A stretch of 64,000 nucleotides of DNA from Sepioteuthis lessoniana (Eukaryota > Mollusca > Cephalopoda > Myopsida > Loliginidae). How positions within the stretch are numbered: position 1 is the first letter of the stretch; every line of letters begins with the position of its first letter. The position numbers were made by a program, and so were the translations under genes. Positions 22,753 to 33,353 of this stretch are shown piece after piece. The stretch spans positions 55,076,590 to 55,140,589 of the forward strand of contig OY757921.1 of assembly GCA_963585895.1 (NCBI GenBank), in the 5' to 3' direction. The notes below the pieces were generated by a model that saw only the letters and a list, made by a program, of their open reading frames with translations, made no database searches and had not been told where the DNA came from.

Positions 22753-24240
22753 TTAAAGAAAAAAATTCGAAAACAATACTGTATACAGGAGATTAAGAAA
22801 AGAAATCTCTTCAAGAACTAAACCTTTCCAACAAAAAATTGAGTAGCATAGAAAGACTCCACCACATAGATACCGCATTCGTCTATCTCTCAAATACAAC
22901 AAAATGCAATACAATTTATATATCATTGTTACACCATTATGTTTCAATAAAAAATGGTTAATTGTAATCGGGGAGTTTTTCTTGTCTTTGAGTTTCCAAC
23001 ACACAGGAAACTTGTTCCAATCGACCACTCCGACAGTCAGAAGAAGTTTCGGAGAGATTGTATCATCCTCCTTCAGTAGATCTTTCAAATACAACGGGGA
23101 CACAAGAGAGAACGCATGTGGTAGTCACGGAACTAAGCCTACATCAAGTACCGTGACTTGCATAGGACTACAGCCTAAGAAACCTCAATATTTCAAGGTT
23201 TAATTCGAGATCATACATCCTCAATCACTTCCACTCGAGGGTGTTCAATACCTAAGTCTATCCGAGTTCTTACCAAGTGTTTCTCGACTATAACCTCCCT
23301 CACAGGATAACTCTCCTTCTGAAAGTAACTCGAACACTTTGGCTTCCCTTTATCCCTTAGTTCTTAATAATTCTACCTTATTTTTATTATTCCTCCTTTC
23401 CTAGGATATTTATTCTTTCTTTTATCAAAGAGTCCCCTTCCTTTATCAGTCTTTGCTTTGGGGTTTTCTCCTACCCAAAATTACCTTTTTTTTGGACAAT
23501 TTCTCCCGCATGGCCATTCTTCTACATCCATAACATCTTGAGTGCCCAATCTCAGTCCTTTCTCTTATTGTGACAATCTCTGGCCATATGACTTTCCTTC
23601 TCATAGCTATAACATTTAGTCCTGGTACAATTTCTAATAAAGTTACCATTCCTTCCTCATGTTCAGCACCACGTTTCTTCTCTTGTCTTTGACTCAAGAG
23701 CTCACCCATCCCTTTTCATTCTTTCTTGGGGTGGTCCTTATTAGTTTAAAATCTTCCTCTGAAACTGTGATCTCGTATTCTTTCCTTTCTTTTTCACGGG
23801 ACACTAACGGCTAGTGTGTCTTCTCTAACAGCACCTCGGTTTTCGGTCCCGGTTGCAAACACTTACTAGTTAGGCATTCCCTCGCCTTGTGTCCAAGTCG
23901 TCTACACACAAAACAAACTCATCTATTTTCTCCGGTGGTTGCAATATATCTTCTCTCCCACAGGAACCACCTTTCATGACTGGTTGTGTCTCGTTCCTAT
24001 TCAATGTCAGATACCTACCCCTTACGTGTCCTCTCACTCTTTCCTAGGATATTTCCGCACTCATAATACACCTTTAACCTCTCACTTGGATCTACCTTTC
24101 TCCTATTCAATGTCAGATACCTACCCCTTACGTGTCCTCTCACTCTTTCCTAGGATATTTCCGCACTCATAATACACCTTTAACCTCTCACTTGGATCTA
24201 CCTTTCTCCTTGCCATCTTCCTTTCCTTTTCATTCCTCTC
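22753..24240 (-). mobile_element. Gag-like region of an LTR retroelement (fossil)
   Basis: On the minus strand two Cys/His knuckle-like blocks are visible near 23900 ('CVCRRLGHKARECL' type) and near 23600 ('CYSCEKKGHMARDC' type), separated by charged Lys/Arg/Glu-rich sequence, as in a retroelement gag nucleocapsid. Upstream the minus strand is strongly purine-rich. The region contains an exact 106-bp tandem duplication. Decayed; family not assigned. Confidence 0.5.
23998..24209. repeat. Exact 106-bp tandem duplication
   Basis: The segments 24001-24106 and 24107-24209 are identical over at least 100 bases. The lack of any difference indicates a recent event within an otherwise old, decayed region. 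Confidence 0.9.
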
Positions 24241-24629
24241 TCTGATTTATTCATTTCTTAATTTTTCTTCTCACGCTTTTTCTTTCTTTTCCAATGTTCC
24301 CTTTATTTCACTCTTACATCTTATCCTTTTTTATTTCGCCTATCACTTTCTTTTTTATCCCTCTATCTTCCTAGACTTTCACTTCCCCTCATTCTATTCT
24401 TTGTCTGTTTTTTCCTTTCCTCTCTATTTCCTTCGTTTTTCTCCCCTCCTCTTTATTCCCTCTCTTTTCTTCCATATTCTTTTTCTTTTCTCCCTCTCAA
24501 TTCTCTCTCGTCCAACTCTATTCCACCTCTTTTCTAATCATTTCCTTTTTCTCTAGTCCATCGATTTCTTTCTTTCTTTCTTTCTTTCTTTCCCCCCACC
24601 CTTTCTCTCTCTCATTCTTGTTCATAGAC
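24241..24629. repeat. Pyrimidine-rich tract with (TTTC)n
   Basis: Almost entirely C/T on the plus strand, ending with a clean (TTTC)n run at about 24566-24593 and 'CCCCCCACC'. No gene. Confidence 0.8.
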
Positions 24630-24636
24630 CTCTTTA

Positions 24637-24905
24637 TCCCTGTCGGCTGGAGCTGTAGAATACACTGACTGCACCACTGTAAAAAAAGTCAGACCCCCCC
24701 CTTCACAACGAGGCCACCTGTTGGCTATGGATGGTGACCTATAATGCTTGAGGACGAGATTCTGGAGGTTGACCAGTTCTTGTCTCGGCAGCCGATGTGG
24801 AGAAATAACTTGCAACTCTCCACTTTGGCCAATACTGGGCTAGACAGGCGGTTAGAGAAGCCCAATCTGATCAATCGGCTGGACATGTCAAGCCCTAGTA
24901 CTTTG
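24637..24905 (+). mobile_element. I-group LINE 5' UTR fragment (head + type A unit)
   Basis: Matches the reverse complement of 54860-55103 in order: 'CTGTAGAATACACTGACTGC', 'ACCTGTTGGC', 'GATGGTGACCTATAATGCTT', 'GGGCTAGAC', 'TCTGATCAATCGGCTGG'. This is the 5' end of the LINE whose larger copies lie at 30235-44060 and 49462-55795. ORF1 is absent here. Confidence 0.7.
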
Positions 24906-25559
24906 TGGCAAACCCTTTTTTAATTTTTAAGTGCCAGAAAGCAGTAGCTGAGAATCAATTGCATTAAGATAGAAATTCTTGGGATTAATATTAAATAAAA
25001 TTGTGATAGACAGCAATAGTTGAAACCATTTAACTGTAAGCAAGCAAGTTAATATTAAATAGAACTAATAGTTTACGAGAAAAGATTCAACTATGTGCAA
25101 ACAAATGAGCTCTAACTTGTTTAAAAATAAAGATACCTAAAAACTATTTACTTATATATGATTTGACATTAAGTAACCCACTAAGTTTGGTTTGGTTTGT
25201 AGGCCATTTTATGCCAAATCCTTTTTAAACATATATATTGAATATATGATTTCTAAATACATTTTGTTGAGATTAGTACAGTTTAAATGTCAACAGTTCT
25301 ATTTCAAACAATTAAGTTTAACATATCAACAAAATTAAAATGTTCTAAATATTGCTGTGTATTACTAACAATTCAATTGGACATCAGTCATTTGTTTACA
25401 CACTGTTAAATGATCAAACAGTTCTTTTTCAAGCAATTCAGTTTAGCTTAAGTACAGTTCTTTGTTTACACACAGTCAAACGTAAAAACAGTTCTATTTC
25501 AACTATTTCAAACAATTCAGTTGAGTAGAAGAACACAGTTTAAATATTAAACAGTTCTA
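24906..25559 (-). repeat. AT-rich segment with about 70-bp subrepeats
   Basis: Subrepeats of the form 'CAATTCAGTT...TTTGTTTACACACAG...AAACAGTTCTATTTCAAA' occur about four times between 25280 and 25560. The same motifs occur at 55130-55280 and, inverted, at 45893-46015. In each place they adjoin the type B head unit, so they look like part of a LINE 5' UTR. Confidence 0.6.
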
Positions 25560-25795
25560 TTGGACCTATAGATCAGGTGCTACCACTCCGAACCAGAGTG
25601 GACCTGGGAGCGATGGAAATGAAAGGGTACTCCGCATTCCCCAAAGCTCCAGCATTACTGAAGCCTCACCATCAGATTGTTCAGTGTCATATCCAGGACA
25701 CTTGTTGAGTGGGGGTCTTACTCTTCTGCAGAGATGCAGTCTGTGTATTCTGTAGCCCCTGCCAACTGGGCAATAACCTACAAAGGTTGATATGC
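25560..25795 (-). mobile_element. I-group LINE 5' head, type B unit
   Basis: Near-match to 55275-55412 plus 55691-55790 and, inverted, to 45688-45895. The unit contains 'CAGGTGCTACCACTCC', 'CCAGAGTGGACCTGGGAGC', 'CATCAGATTGTT' and ends with the shared head, read on the minus strand as 'CTACAGAATACACAGACTGC'. It faces the type A fragment at 24637, so 24637-25795 is bounded by inverted heads. Confidence 0.65.
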
Positions 25796-25989
25796 TAGTC
25801 TGACATTTACCCACAAATTCTGCTACTTCATTCGGCAAACTGGACTCAAAATATTTCTGTTTAATTGCGTAGAAAGAACACGTGGCCATTGTCATCATGG
25901 TACTGCACGAGGACCATTTAATCTCACTGCAGGTTCATCGTCATGCTGTGACAAATAATAAACTACCTTATCAATTATTGGGTATTTCT

Positions 25990-28300
25990 TCTCTTCTAGA
26001 TTGGTCAACTTATTATTCACAAGTCTGTTTTTAAAATCGATAATTCCTTGTTCCCTAATTATATCTACTATCCTATGTCACTTACATGTTGTTCCTGCGC
26101 CTTTATTCTTTGCGTATCTGGTGAATTCATTCGATGCAAATCGACAGGAATTTATTGCACAGTCCTCAAAATTTCTTTCGTATAGATCAACCAGTATATT
26201 CTTATTTTCATGTACCTCTAGCGATCATGACACTAAGTTTGCTTACACATTCGCAAACACATTGTTGTTACCGTGTAGATACTTGATTTTGCAGTCATAA
26301 TCTGCAATTCCTAAAACCCTCGTCTGTGTCTTCTTGTTCTGCATAGGGGAATTTAATAAGCACTCTAAGCGTTTGTGATCAGTATAGATGGGGAATCTTG
26401 CACCATGAAGATAGTAATTAAGTTTCTGAAGGGCATTATTAATTACATATGCTTCCTTCAATATTTTTAACTACCTCTTCTGTGTCACTCAGTTTATAAA
26501 ATAGGAAATAAATTGGTTTCTCAATTCCTTTATTTTCGGTTCAGTTAAACCTGTTGTGTCAGATATGCACTAATCGAGTGATCCGACGCGTCCGAATACA
26601 AATTATACTCCTTATTTCTATCTGATAAGCTAAAATCATCTCCAAAGGCTTCTTCAAGCAGTCAAATACACTTTGACATGCGTCATCCCACAGAAAATGA
26701 ACGTATTTTCTAGTCAATTTTATCCGTTTTCGCCTGGTACAAAAAAATTCTTATAAAACCACGGTAATAAAGATACAATAAAAGGATACACCTCTCTCAC
26801 CGTTCGCAGCGTAGCCATTGACTTAATAGCTCTATCGTTGTCAGGCTGCATTCTCTTTTCGCTGATTTCAAAACCTAGATACTGAGTCTCTCTTCGAAAG
26901 ATCTCACACTTTGAAGACATCACCTTCAGGTTATGATCTATTCAAGACCTTTTCATTTTGAAGAAAGTGGTATCTCGCTGTATCGGAAAATACCAGAATG
27001 TTGTCTAAGTATGCAAAGGCATATTTTTCATGGCCATGTTATACTACGGATATAATTTCTGAAATACACCTGATGATGCAAAAGGTAAAGACGTTCAAAT
27101 GAGGAAGACCCCTAAAACACATAAAAGTCGTTTCCTACTGTCTTTCTTGTGTAGCTGGACTTGCCAGTAGCCGTTCTTAAGATCGAGCATGGAAAAATAT
27201 TTCGCTGAAACTAACGATGAGAGGATTTTATCTATAACAAGGAATGCCCTAAAATTAACACAAAATTTCTTCCGTCTTATTTCTCTACAAATACAACAAG
27301 AAAGACCCAGGGACTTGGACGCCATTCGGTAATTTTTTGCGTCGACCATCTGATCAACTGCCTCGTTCAGCAGTTTTCGTTGCTTAAGAGGCGTACGATA
27401 CGGTCTTTTCTTAATTCATTCACATCTTTACCATGTCAGTTCTGCCTAGATCTCAATTCTCTGTAACATACAAGTCTCTATTTCTCCGTAATAGGCTATC
27501 TACTCTTGATTTAAATTCTTCCGATTCGTTCATCTGTTCGAGATCCTTATCTATGAATTTACTATCTCGTCCGTCAGTCAGAGTTATCTTTCTCATTTGA
27601 CTCATTTACGCGACCGGACATCTAAGCGTCACCGTCTCGTTGGTATTAAATAATATTGTTATCTGTAACGTACATGTGTTACCTTTTGTAACCATAACGT
27701 TTGCTACTGATACTTTACTTAAATTGCTAGTGTACCCACTTTTTAGGAATTCATTTTCGAATTCTTCCCTAATATCCTCCCCTTTTCTTGACTTCACTAC
27801 GCATGTGTGCTACGGTGTTACCTTACGTGTTAATCTAACTTTTGATGAAATGTGAATATCTTCTAAGGTGACGTATTCGCCCTTCATTTGTAAAGCCCCA
27901 AAATCGAAGTACATTCTTACTTCGTTTTATATAACTCAGTCCCTGCCTATTATTACGTATCTATTTAGATTCCCCTCAACAAAAACACACAAGAGGTAAT
28001 TTGGTTTCTTAGCTTTACTTTTAATCAGTTCAAGCCGTCCAATTTTAATTTGCTGTCTCCAAGACTTTTCTAAACTCGATTTGGTCACAACATCCAATAA
28101 TCTCCCCTACTTATTACAGATTACTCTACCCAGTATCCACTATCTACATTTTCCACGTCCTAATCTAATCAAGACAGAGTTTAGGGAGTTTCGTCGGTAC
28201 ATATCTCGTCCGATCACTGGCTCCCTAACGAACGGACTTCTTCTGTTTCCCTGGGCTCACCATAGGCAACATGGTCCAAGACAAAAGTAGGTTTTGTCGA
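25990..28300 (-). mobile_element. Ty3/gypsy pol fossil (protease, RT, RNase H)
   Basis: Minus-strand pieces fall in the order of a Ty3/gypsy pol: a protease-like region about 27797-27606, RT around 27349-27095 ('CVNFRAF', 'FSMLDLKNGYWQVQL'), later RT at 26923-26720 ('KCEIFRRETQYLGFEISEK'), and RNase H at 26461-26243 ('YLHGARFPIYTDHKRLECLL', 'VLGIADYDCKIKYLHG'). The element is broken in many places and no integrase was recognised downstream. The 5' side (to about 28300) probably holds eroded gag. Old fossil. Confidence 0.8.
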
Positions 28301-28379
28301 ACTCAAGCAGGGAATCCAAATTCATTTTTAGTACCACTTGAGAAGCGTTATCCCGCAGAGGTTCGGAGATTAGACGAAA

Positions 28380-29080
28380 ATGCATGGTGGTCAAGGCGAT
28401 TTACATATTAAAATTCGTGGGCGTGCCTAAAAATTTTTTTTTCTCCGCCTTACTCCATATAAACAGTCAGTCCGAAGTAGAGGGCTAGATTTTTCAGCAG
28501 TCAGAGAGACTTGCTGGTCCGATCAGAACCAAGAGATGAAAATAGAATCTTTGCGAATCCAGATAATTTCGTCAACAAAGCCGAGAAAGCAAACCGCTAA
28601 CTAGTCAATGTGGCTGCAACGAAGATCTGTAGTTGTCTCCCTTATATCGTCTGAATTCATATCAGACTAATTTCGTCTTTTTCTCTCAGTGACTTCCCGA
28701 CCGAACGGGTGAATCTCGTTGTGACTTTTTTGTACTCTACGCATTCGTGCAATTTCTTTTGTGATAATATAAAGACAGTAGCCTTAAAAAGGTTTTTATT
28801 ATACAGGAATCGAAAGTGTTACTTGTTCCTTTTTGTGTCCTTGTGGTTGCAACAAGAACTCTTTTTTTCGCAAATAGCGATTCCTTGCGGCGTGGAACCC
28901 AGCCTGATGGACTTTCACAATCAGACCGTTCTGAAGGACGGAGAGACCACCGTTTGGATGAAAAATTCACAACGTGGCGAATAGTGGTGGTTCCTTCAGC
29001 TCAACGAAGGGGGCCCAAGTGATTTTATTTTGGCCAAAACTGCCAGAGAGATGAGATACAGCAGCCGGCAGCTGAGTTCT
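28380..29080 (+). mobile_element. LTR/leader-like segment (putative)
   Basis: A TATA-like 'CCATATAAACAGTCAGTCC' at about 28455 is followed by about 500 bp without a convincing gene, reminiscent of an LTR core promoter and leader. Similar 'CAGTC...AGTCC' text occurs near the LTR-like leader at 6990-7060. The open frames here have no family signature. Confidence 0.3.
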
Positions 29081-29084
29081 ACGT

Positions 29085-29962
29085 CAGACCAGAAACAATA
29101 CTGACAACACGAGGACCAAGAGAACGACAATAACCAGAAAACAAAAATGGGATGAAAAACAACTCTGTGAACGTTTTAAGTGACTAATAAACAACATCTT
29201 ACACGAGAAAACCTGGACATGGCTTAAGAGAGAAACTAAATCTCTTCTAATAGTAGCACAAAACAACGCCATAAGGACCAACCATATCAAAGCAAGAATA
29301 GATAAGACAACAAAAACAGTAGATGTAGGTTATGTGGTGATAGAGACGAAACAATCAACTACATAAGTGAGTGCAGCAAATTAGCACAGAAAGAGTAGAA
29401 AACTAGATACGACTGGGTGGGCAAGGTGATCCACTGGGAATTGTGCAGGAAATTTCAATTTGACAATACGAACTAATGGTATATGCACAACCCAGCATCT
29501 CTCCTGGAGAATGAGACACACAAACTCATATAGGATTTTGACATACAAACCATGGCCAGACGACCAGACCTCATAATAATCAATTAAAAAAAAAAAAAGA
29601 GAACTTACAGAATTGTGGACTTCGCAGTCTCGGTTGACCACAGAGTAAAATTGAAAGAAAGTGAAAAGAAAGGTAAGTACCTCAACCTTGCTAGAGAATT
29701 GAAAAACTGTAGAACATGAAAGAGATGTAATTGGTGCTCTTGGTACAGTCACTGAAGAATTAATAAAGGAACTTGGAAATGAGAGGACGAGTGGCGACCA
29801 CCAAAACTGCTGCATTACTGAAATCGGCCAGAATACTGAGAAGAGTCCTGGAGATTTGAGGAGGCTTCCTGTCTCTCAAACTTCAGTGAAAGACCATCAG
29901 CTAATGCTGATATGAAAAACACACAAGGAGATAATAATAAGAAGAGGAAGAAAAAGAAGAAG
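29085..29962 (+). mobile_element. RLE-LINE 3' portion with CCHC and PD-(D/E)xK-like region
   Basis: The clearest C-terminal copy of this family. Translated pieces: 'TWLKRETKSLLIVAQNNAI', a CCHC block (C-x2-C, then 'NYISECSKLAQKE'), 'DWVGKVIHWELC', 'WYMHNPASLLENETHKL', 'DFDIQTMARRPDLIIIN' and 'RIVDFAVSVDHRVKLKES', then 'ARILRRVLE'. The spacing CCHC - RPD - (K)..IVDFAV matches the restriction-like endonuclease tail of R2/R4-type LINEs. Ends in AAT/GAA-rich tail. 5'-truncated with a few frame breaks. Confidence 0.7.
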
Positions 29963-30234
29963 AAATAAGAATTTTTTTAATAAAAAGAACAAGTGGAGGA
30001 AGTAAAAAATTATAAAAATCAAAAATGAAAAAAGCAGATACTTCAAGTAGAAATTGTCGCACGCAAAACGTAAATTTAAAAAGCCACATACTGTCGTAGG
30101 CAAAAACCTGAATATGGTTACACAGCAGGCACCTAAAATAAATGTATAAGTTCATATACTTGCACCCAGAACCAAATGTTGCTCTATCAGCCAGGCTTAG
30201 AATGCACTAACAGTATCCCCAACAAAAAGAAGCG
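29963..30234. other. AT-rich spacer
   Basis: No gene or clear repeat recognised. Confidence 0.3.
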
Positions 30235-30949
30235 TCTTGGGTATGACACTAAACTGATGAGGTTTCAGTTTTTATGTGTTGGAACTCTGGGGTGTGGATT
30301 CACCCTTTCGTTGCCATTACTCACAGGTCCACTCTAACCCGGAGTAGTAGTACCTGTTAAGATCTCATGTATGCATCAAATAGATCTCTAAAAATTAGTA
30401 TTCCACAGGAATACATGAAACCATATGTATCTAAATTATTTGAACTGTTGGCCGTGGTTGGTAATTAGTAATGCTTTAGGATGGGATCCTAGTGGCTGAG
30501 CAGTCGCTGAACCATCAACCGAGTGATCAAGTGATTTGAACACTTCACTCTGTCCCTTACTAGGCTAGATTGGCAGCCAGAGAGGCTTAATCCAATCAAT
30601 CAGCTGGTTACACCAATCCTTAGCACTTATATATTCAGTCCCGACCGTATTCTTCAATCTGCACTTGAGGCAAACTCCCAACTCTTTTTATCGTATAGGA
30701 GATAGAAAGCAGTGGATAGGTGTCAGCTGCATTGAGAGAAAAGAACTTTGACCATTGTAAGATTGTATGGCAATCAGTATTTGGCAGGGACTCGAAATCC
30801 TACTTGAGTATACTAATAGTATATCACCGTGTCAACCAAGGTGAATGGGTTTCCCCCTTGGTAAATCCCCAACATGTTGGATCTCATAGTGGGTGGTGGA
30901 GTATAGGACCAGCAAAGAACAAACATTATCTATGGCTCTTTCAAATAAA
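30235..30949 (+). mobile_element. I-group LINE (plus copy), 5' UTR with type B then type A units
   Basis: 30235-30380 matches the type B unit and 30440-30615 the type A unit ('TGTTGGCCGTGG', 'AATGCTTTAGGATGGGATCC', 'GGCTAGATTGGCAGCC'). 30690-30900 matches the segment before ORF1 in the minus-strand copy ('GAGTATACT', 'AAGGTGAATGGGTTTCC'). The order B-A-leader is the same as in the copy at 54600-55795. It is cut at about 30950 by LTR sequence. Confidence 0.65.
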
Positions 30950-31424
30950 ACAAAATTAAATCTTTCTGAATATGATTCGGTATAAAAATTCATTTCTAAG
31001 AAAAAAAATAGGCTGACCACATGCGGCGCTTGATTTAGCCAGAGTGGACAAGGGAGAAGTAGTCCCAGACAGTGCAGCACCAAAAAGTGACTTCCTCCTT
31101 TTTGTCAAACTACTATCTGACCTTCAATACGAATTCGGGGACACGAACTGAAGGCACGAAAAACTTAAGCCAGATGGATTTCGTCACTCACTTCATGAAT
31201 GGAGCTCCCAAAAAAATAAAAGTAAAAATAAATGAAAGTCGACTACTGAAGTTCTACCAAGAAAATTCAACTGAAAGAAATTTCAACTGAGAATTCTGCA
31301 GAAAAGAACCTTAAAGAAAACTCACATTTAATGAACTCTGAAACTTTTCGTTAAAACAAAAAAAGAAAAGGAAAATTCAAAGAACTTTGTTTCCCGGACA
31401 CTCTCTCAGATAAGTTTCCCACAA
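30950..31424 (+). mobile_element. BEL/Pao-type LTR-like segment (fossil)
   Basis: Co-linear, in reverse orientation, with 17885-17460: shared 'ATTTCTAAGAAAAAAA', 'CCCAGACAGTGC', 'CATGAATGGAGCTCCC', 'GAAGTTCTACCAAGAAAATT' and 'CTCTGAAACTTTTCGTT'. At the other site this segment follows a BEL/Pao pol end, so it is probably that element's LTR. Here it sits inside the 5' part of a LINE. Confidence 0.55.
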
Positions 31425-31640
31425 ATAGTACTAAAAATTTGCAGCACTTTATCTTTTCTATCCCTTTCTTTGTTATTTCTTTGTATAAAATTCCCTTTTA
31501 AAAACTTTATTGTCTGTATTATCTTTTCAAACCAATAACTGAACTAGAAAGCTGCAGAACTTAATTTTTAAACTTACCGACTGAAATTACTAAGAGCACA
31601 TTAAAGCCCCCTAAAACATTACCCAGTTAAATACTAAACT
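31425..31640. repeat. LTR-like fragment shared with 22320-22480
   Basis: About 31490-31640 repeats 22330-22480 in the same orientation. Together with 30950-31424 it separates the LINE's 5' UTR from its ORF1. Confidence 0.5.
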
Positions 31641-32082
31641 TGGCTTCAGTATCACTCACTTCATATCAAATCTTATTCCCCCCACACACACTTCTCAAAA
31701 TCTCTTTATCAGAGAATGAGGATACAGAATTCCCAAAGTTCAATATTCTTGAACCTTTGGAAGATACCTGTCAAGCCAAAATACCTCCTTTCCTAATAGA
31801 GAAGGTTATTTCAAGCAGAGAACCATCTAAGACTGTCAAAAAGACTAGAAATAGCATTTTCGTTGAGGAGGTGGATAGCTGGTGGGATATCCACATGAGA
31901 GACTGATCACCTTGAAAGAACTTATTACAAGCAAAGAGCCTGTCCTTGGCTACATCAGAAGAAATAACAGCAGCCTTGGGAGAGCAAGAGGTCACAGACT
32001 ACAAAAGAATAACCATTAGAAAAAGTTGAGAGGAAATTCAGACAAATACATACATTCTGACTTTCAATCAACCTGAAATACC
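31641..32082 (+). mobile_element. I-group LINE (plus copy), ORF1 N-terminal part
   Basis: The frame 31640-31906 gives 'FPKFNILEPLEDTCQAKIPP' and 'FLIEKVISSREPSKTVKK', which aligns with the ORF1 N-termini at 54578-54264 ('FPKFIMLESMEDTLITKLSL') and 32819-32580 ('YPRFIILESKEKLPLTKLSP'). It stops at 32082, inside the target duplication of the short LINE that follows, and the reading resumes after 33354. Frame changes present. Confidence 0.75.
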
Positions 32083-33353
32083 CAAAGAGTTTGAGTTTGA
32101 GTTTTGTTTAACAGCATATCAACCCCTGTGGGTCATTTAATGCCAAAAAGGTTATTGTTACAGTTTAGGCTGTTTTTGCAAGATTCCTCTATGTGGTTTG
32201 GTTCCTGCTCTCCACATTTAACACACACTTGTTTTCTTGTGCAGTGCTGCTTCAAGTGTCCATATTTCTGGCAGTTATGACATCTTCTGGGATTTGGGAT
32301 ATATGTCTCAACTTTAACCACTGTATAGCCTATTTTTATTTCTAAAGGGGGTTTTGGGTTATTGAAGGTTAGAATGTAGGTATTGGTTTCAATTATTTCA
32401 TTTTGTTTTTTTATTGTTATCCTTTGATGTCTATTACATTTTGTTTTTTTAGTTCATTTTTAATTTCCATTATTGAGCATAATGATAGCTCTCCATTTCT
32501 TATCACCCCTTTAGAGGTGTTTAATCTCTCATGGGGGTAAGCTTTTATGTCTATATTGTGGATTTTTTTTGCTTTAATATTATTTCAGCTTGTTTTTTTC
32601 TGTCACCTCTATAAGGATGGTTCTGTTTTTCAAGTTTTTCACGGTTTTGGGTATTATTAGAACTGAAATACTTTTTTCTATGATGAAGGGGGATAGTTTT
32701 GTCAGCGGTAGTTTTTCTTTTGATTCTAGAATGATGAACCTTGGATATGGCTCATCATTGTCTAAATCACATTCAATATGAGGTCTTTTTGCTTGGGTTT
32801 TTATTTTAACAGAAGCCATAAAAGTGTTGGATGAGTTTCATTGAACATGCTCCCCACCCACCTCGGAGCCCCATATGGGGATGTGCCTAGGGGGAAACCC
32901 ATTCGCCTAGCAACACCAGGGCTACATGTTCAGTATACTCATGCTGGTGATAGACGGATTAATTTTTTGTCCCTGGGTTTTCGTTCCCAAGATAACTACT
33001 TCCCCAGGGACAGAAAGGACTACAAGTCTTTCCACAGCATGATTGACCCTACAGCCATCGTTCTCTTTTAGATTTTTAAAAAAAAAAAAAAAAAATCTAA
33101 GAGAGTACTGTCATGACCAGCCGATTGATCGGATCGGGCCTCTCCGACCGCCCGTCTAGCCCAGTAAGGTCCAAAGTGGTGTGTTGCAAGAGCCTTGACC
33201 ACTCGATTTTCAGGCCAAGTACTGCTCAACCACCAGGATCCCGCCCTTAAGCATCACGGGTCGCCACCCACGGCCAACAGGTAGCCTCGTTGGGGGGGGG
33301 TTACCCCTCTGCAGAGGTGCAGTCAGCGTATTCTACAGCCCCAGCTGACAGGG
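32083..33353 (-). mobile_element. Short ORF1-only derivative of the I-group LINE
   Basis: A 1.27-kb minus-strand element with three parts: 5' head and type A unit (33353-32830), ORF1 (32819-32133) and the LINE 3' tail (about 32150-32083, ending in 'CTCAAACTCAAA'). ORF1 shows the N-terminal 'FIILESKEKLPLTKLSPFII' block and CCHC knuckles ('CHNCQKYGHLKQHC', 'CVKCGEQEPNHIEESC'). ORF2 is entirely absent: the ORF1 zinc-knuckle region runs straight into the 3' tail shared with 49462-49560. It is flanked by 'GAAATACCCAAAGA' at 32069-32082 and 33354-33367, a target-site duplication, so it moved as this short unit. Confidence 0.85.

Noticed and set aside
29897-30155. Minus-strand hydrophobic ORFs
   Set aside because: Opposite the A/G-rich tail of an RLE-LINE; artefact of composition.
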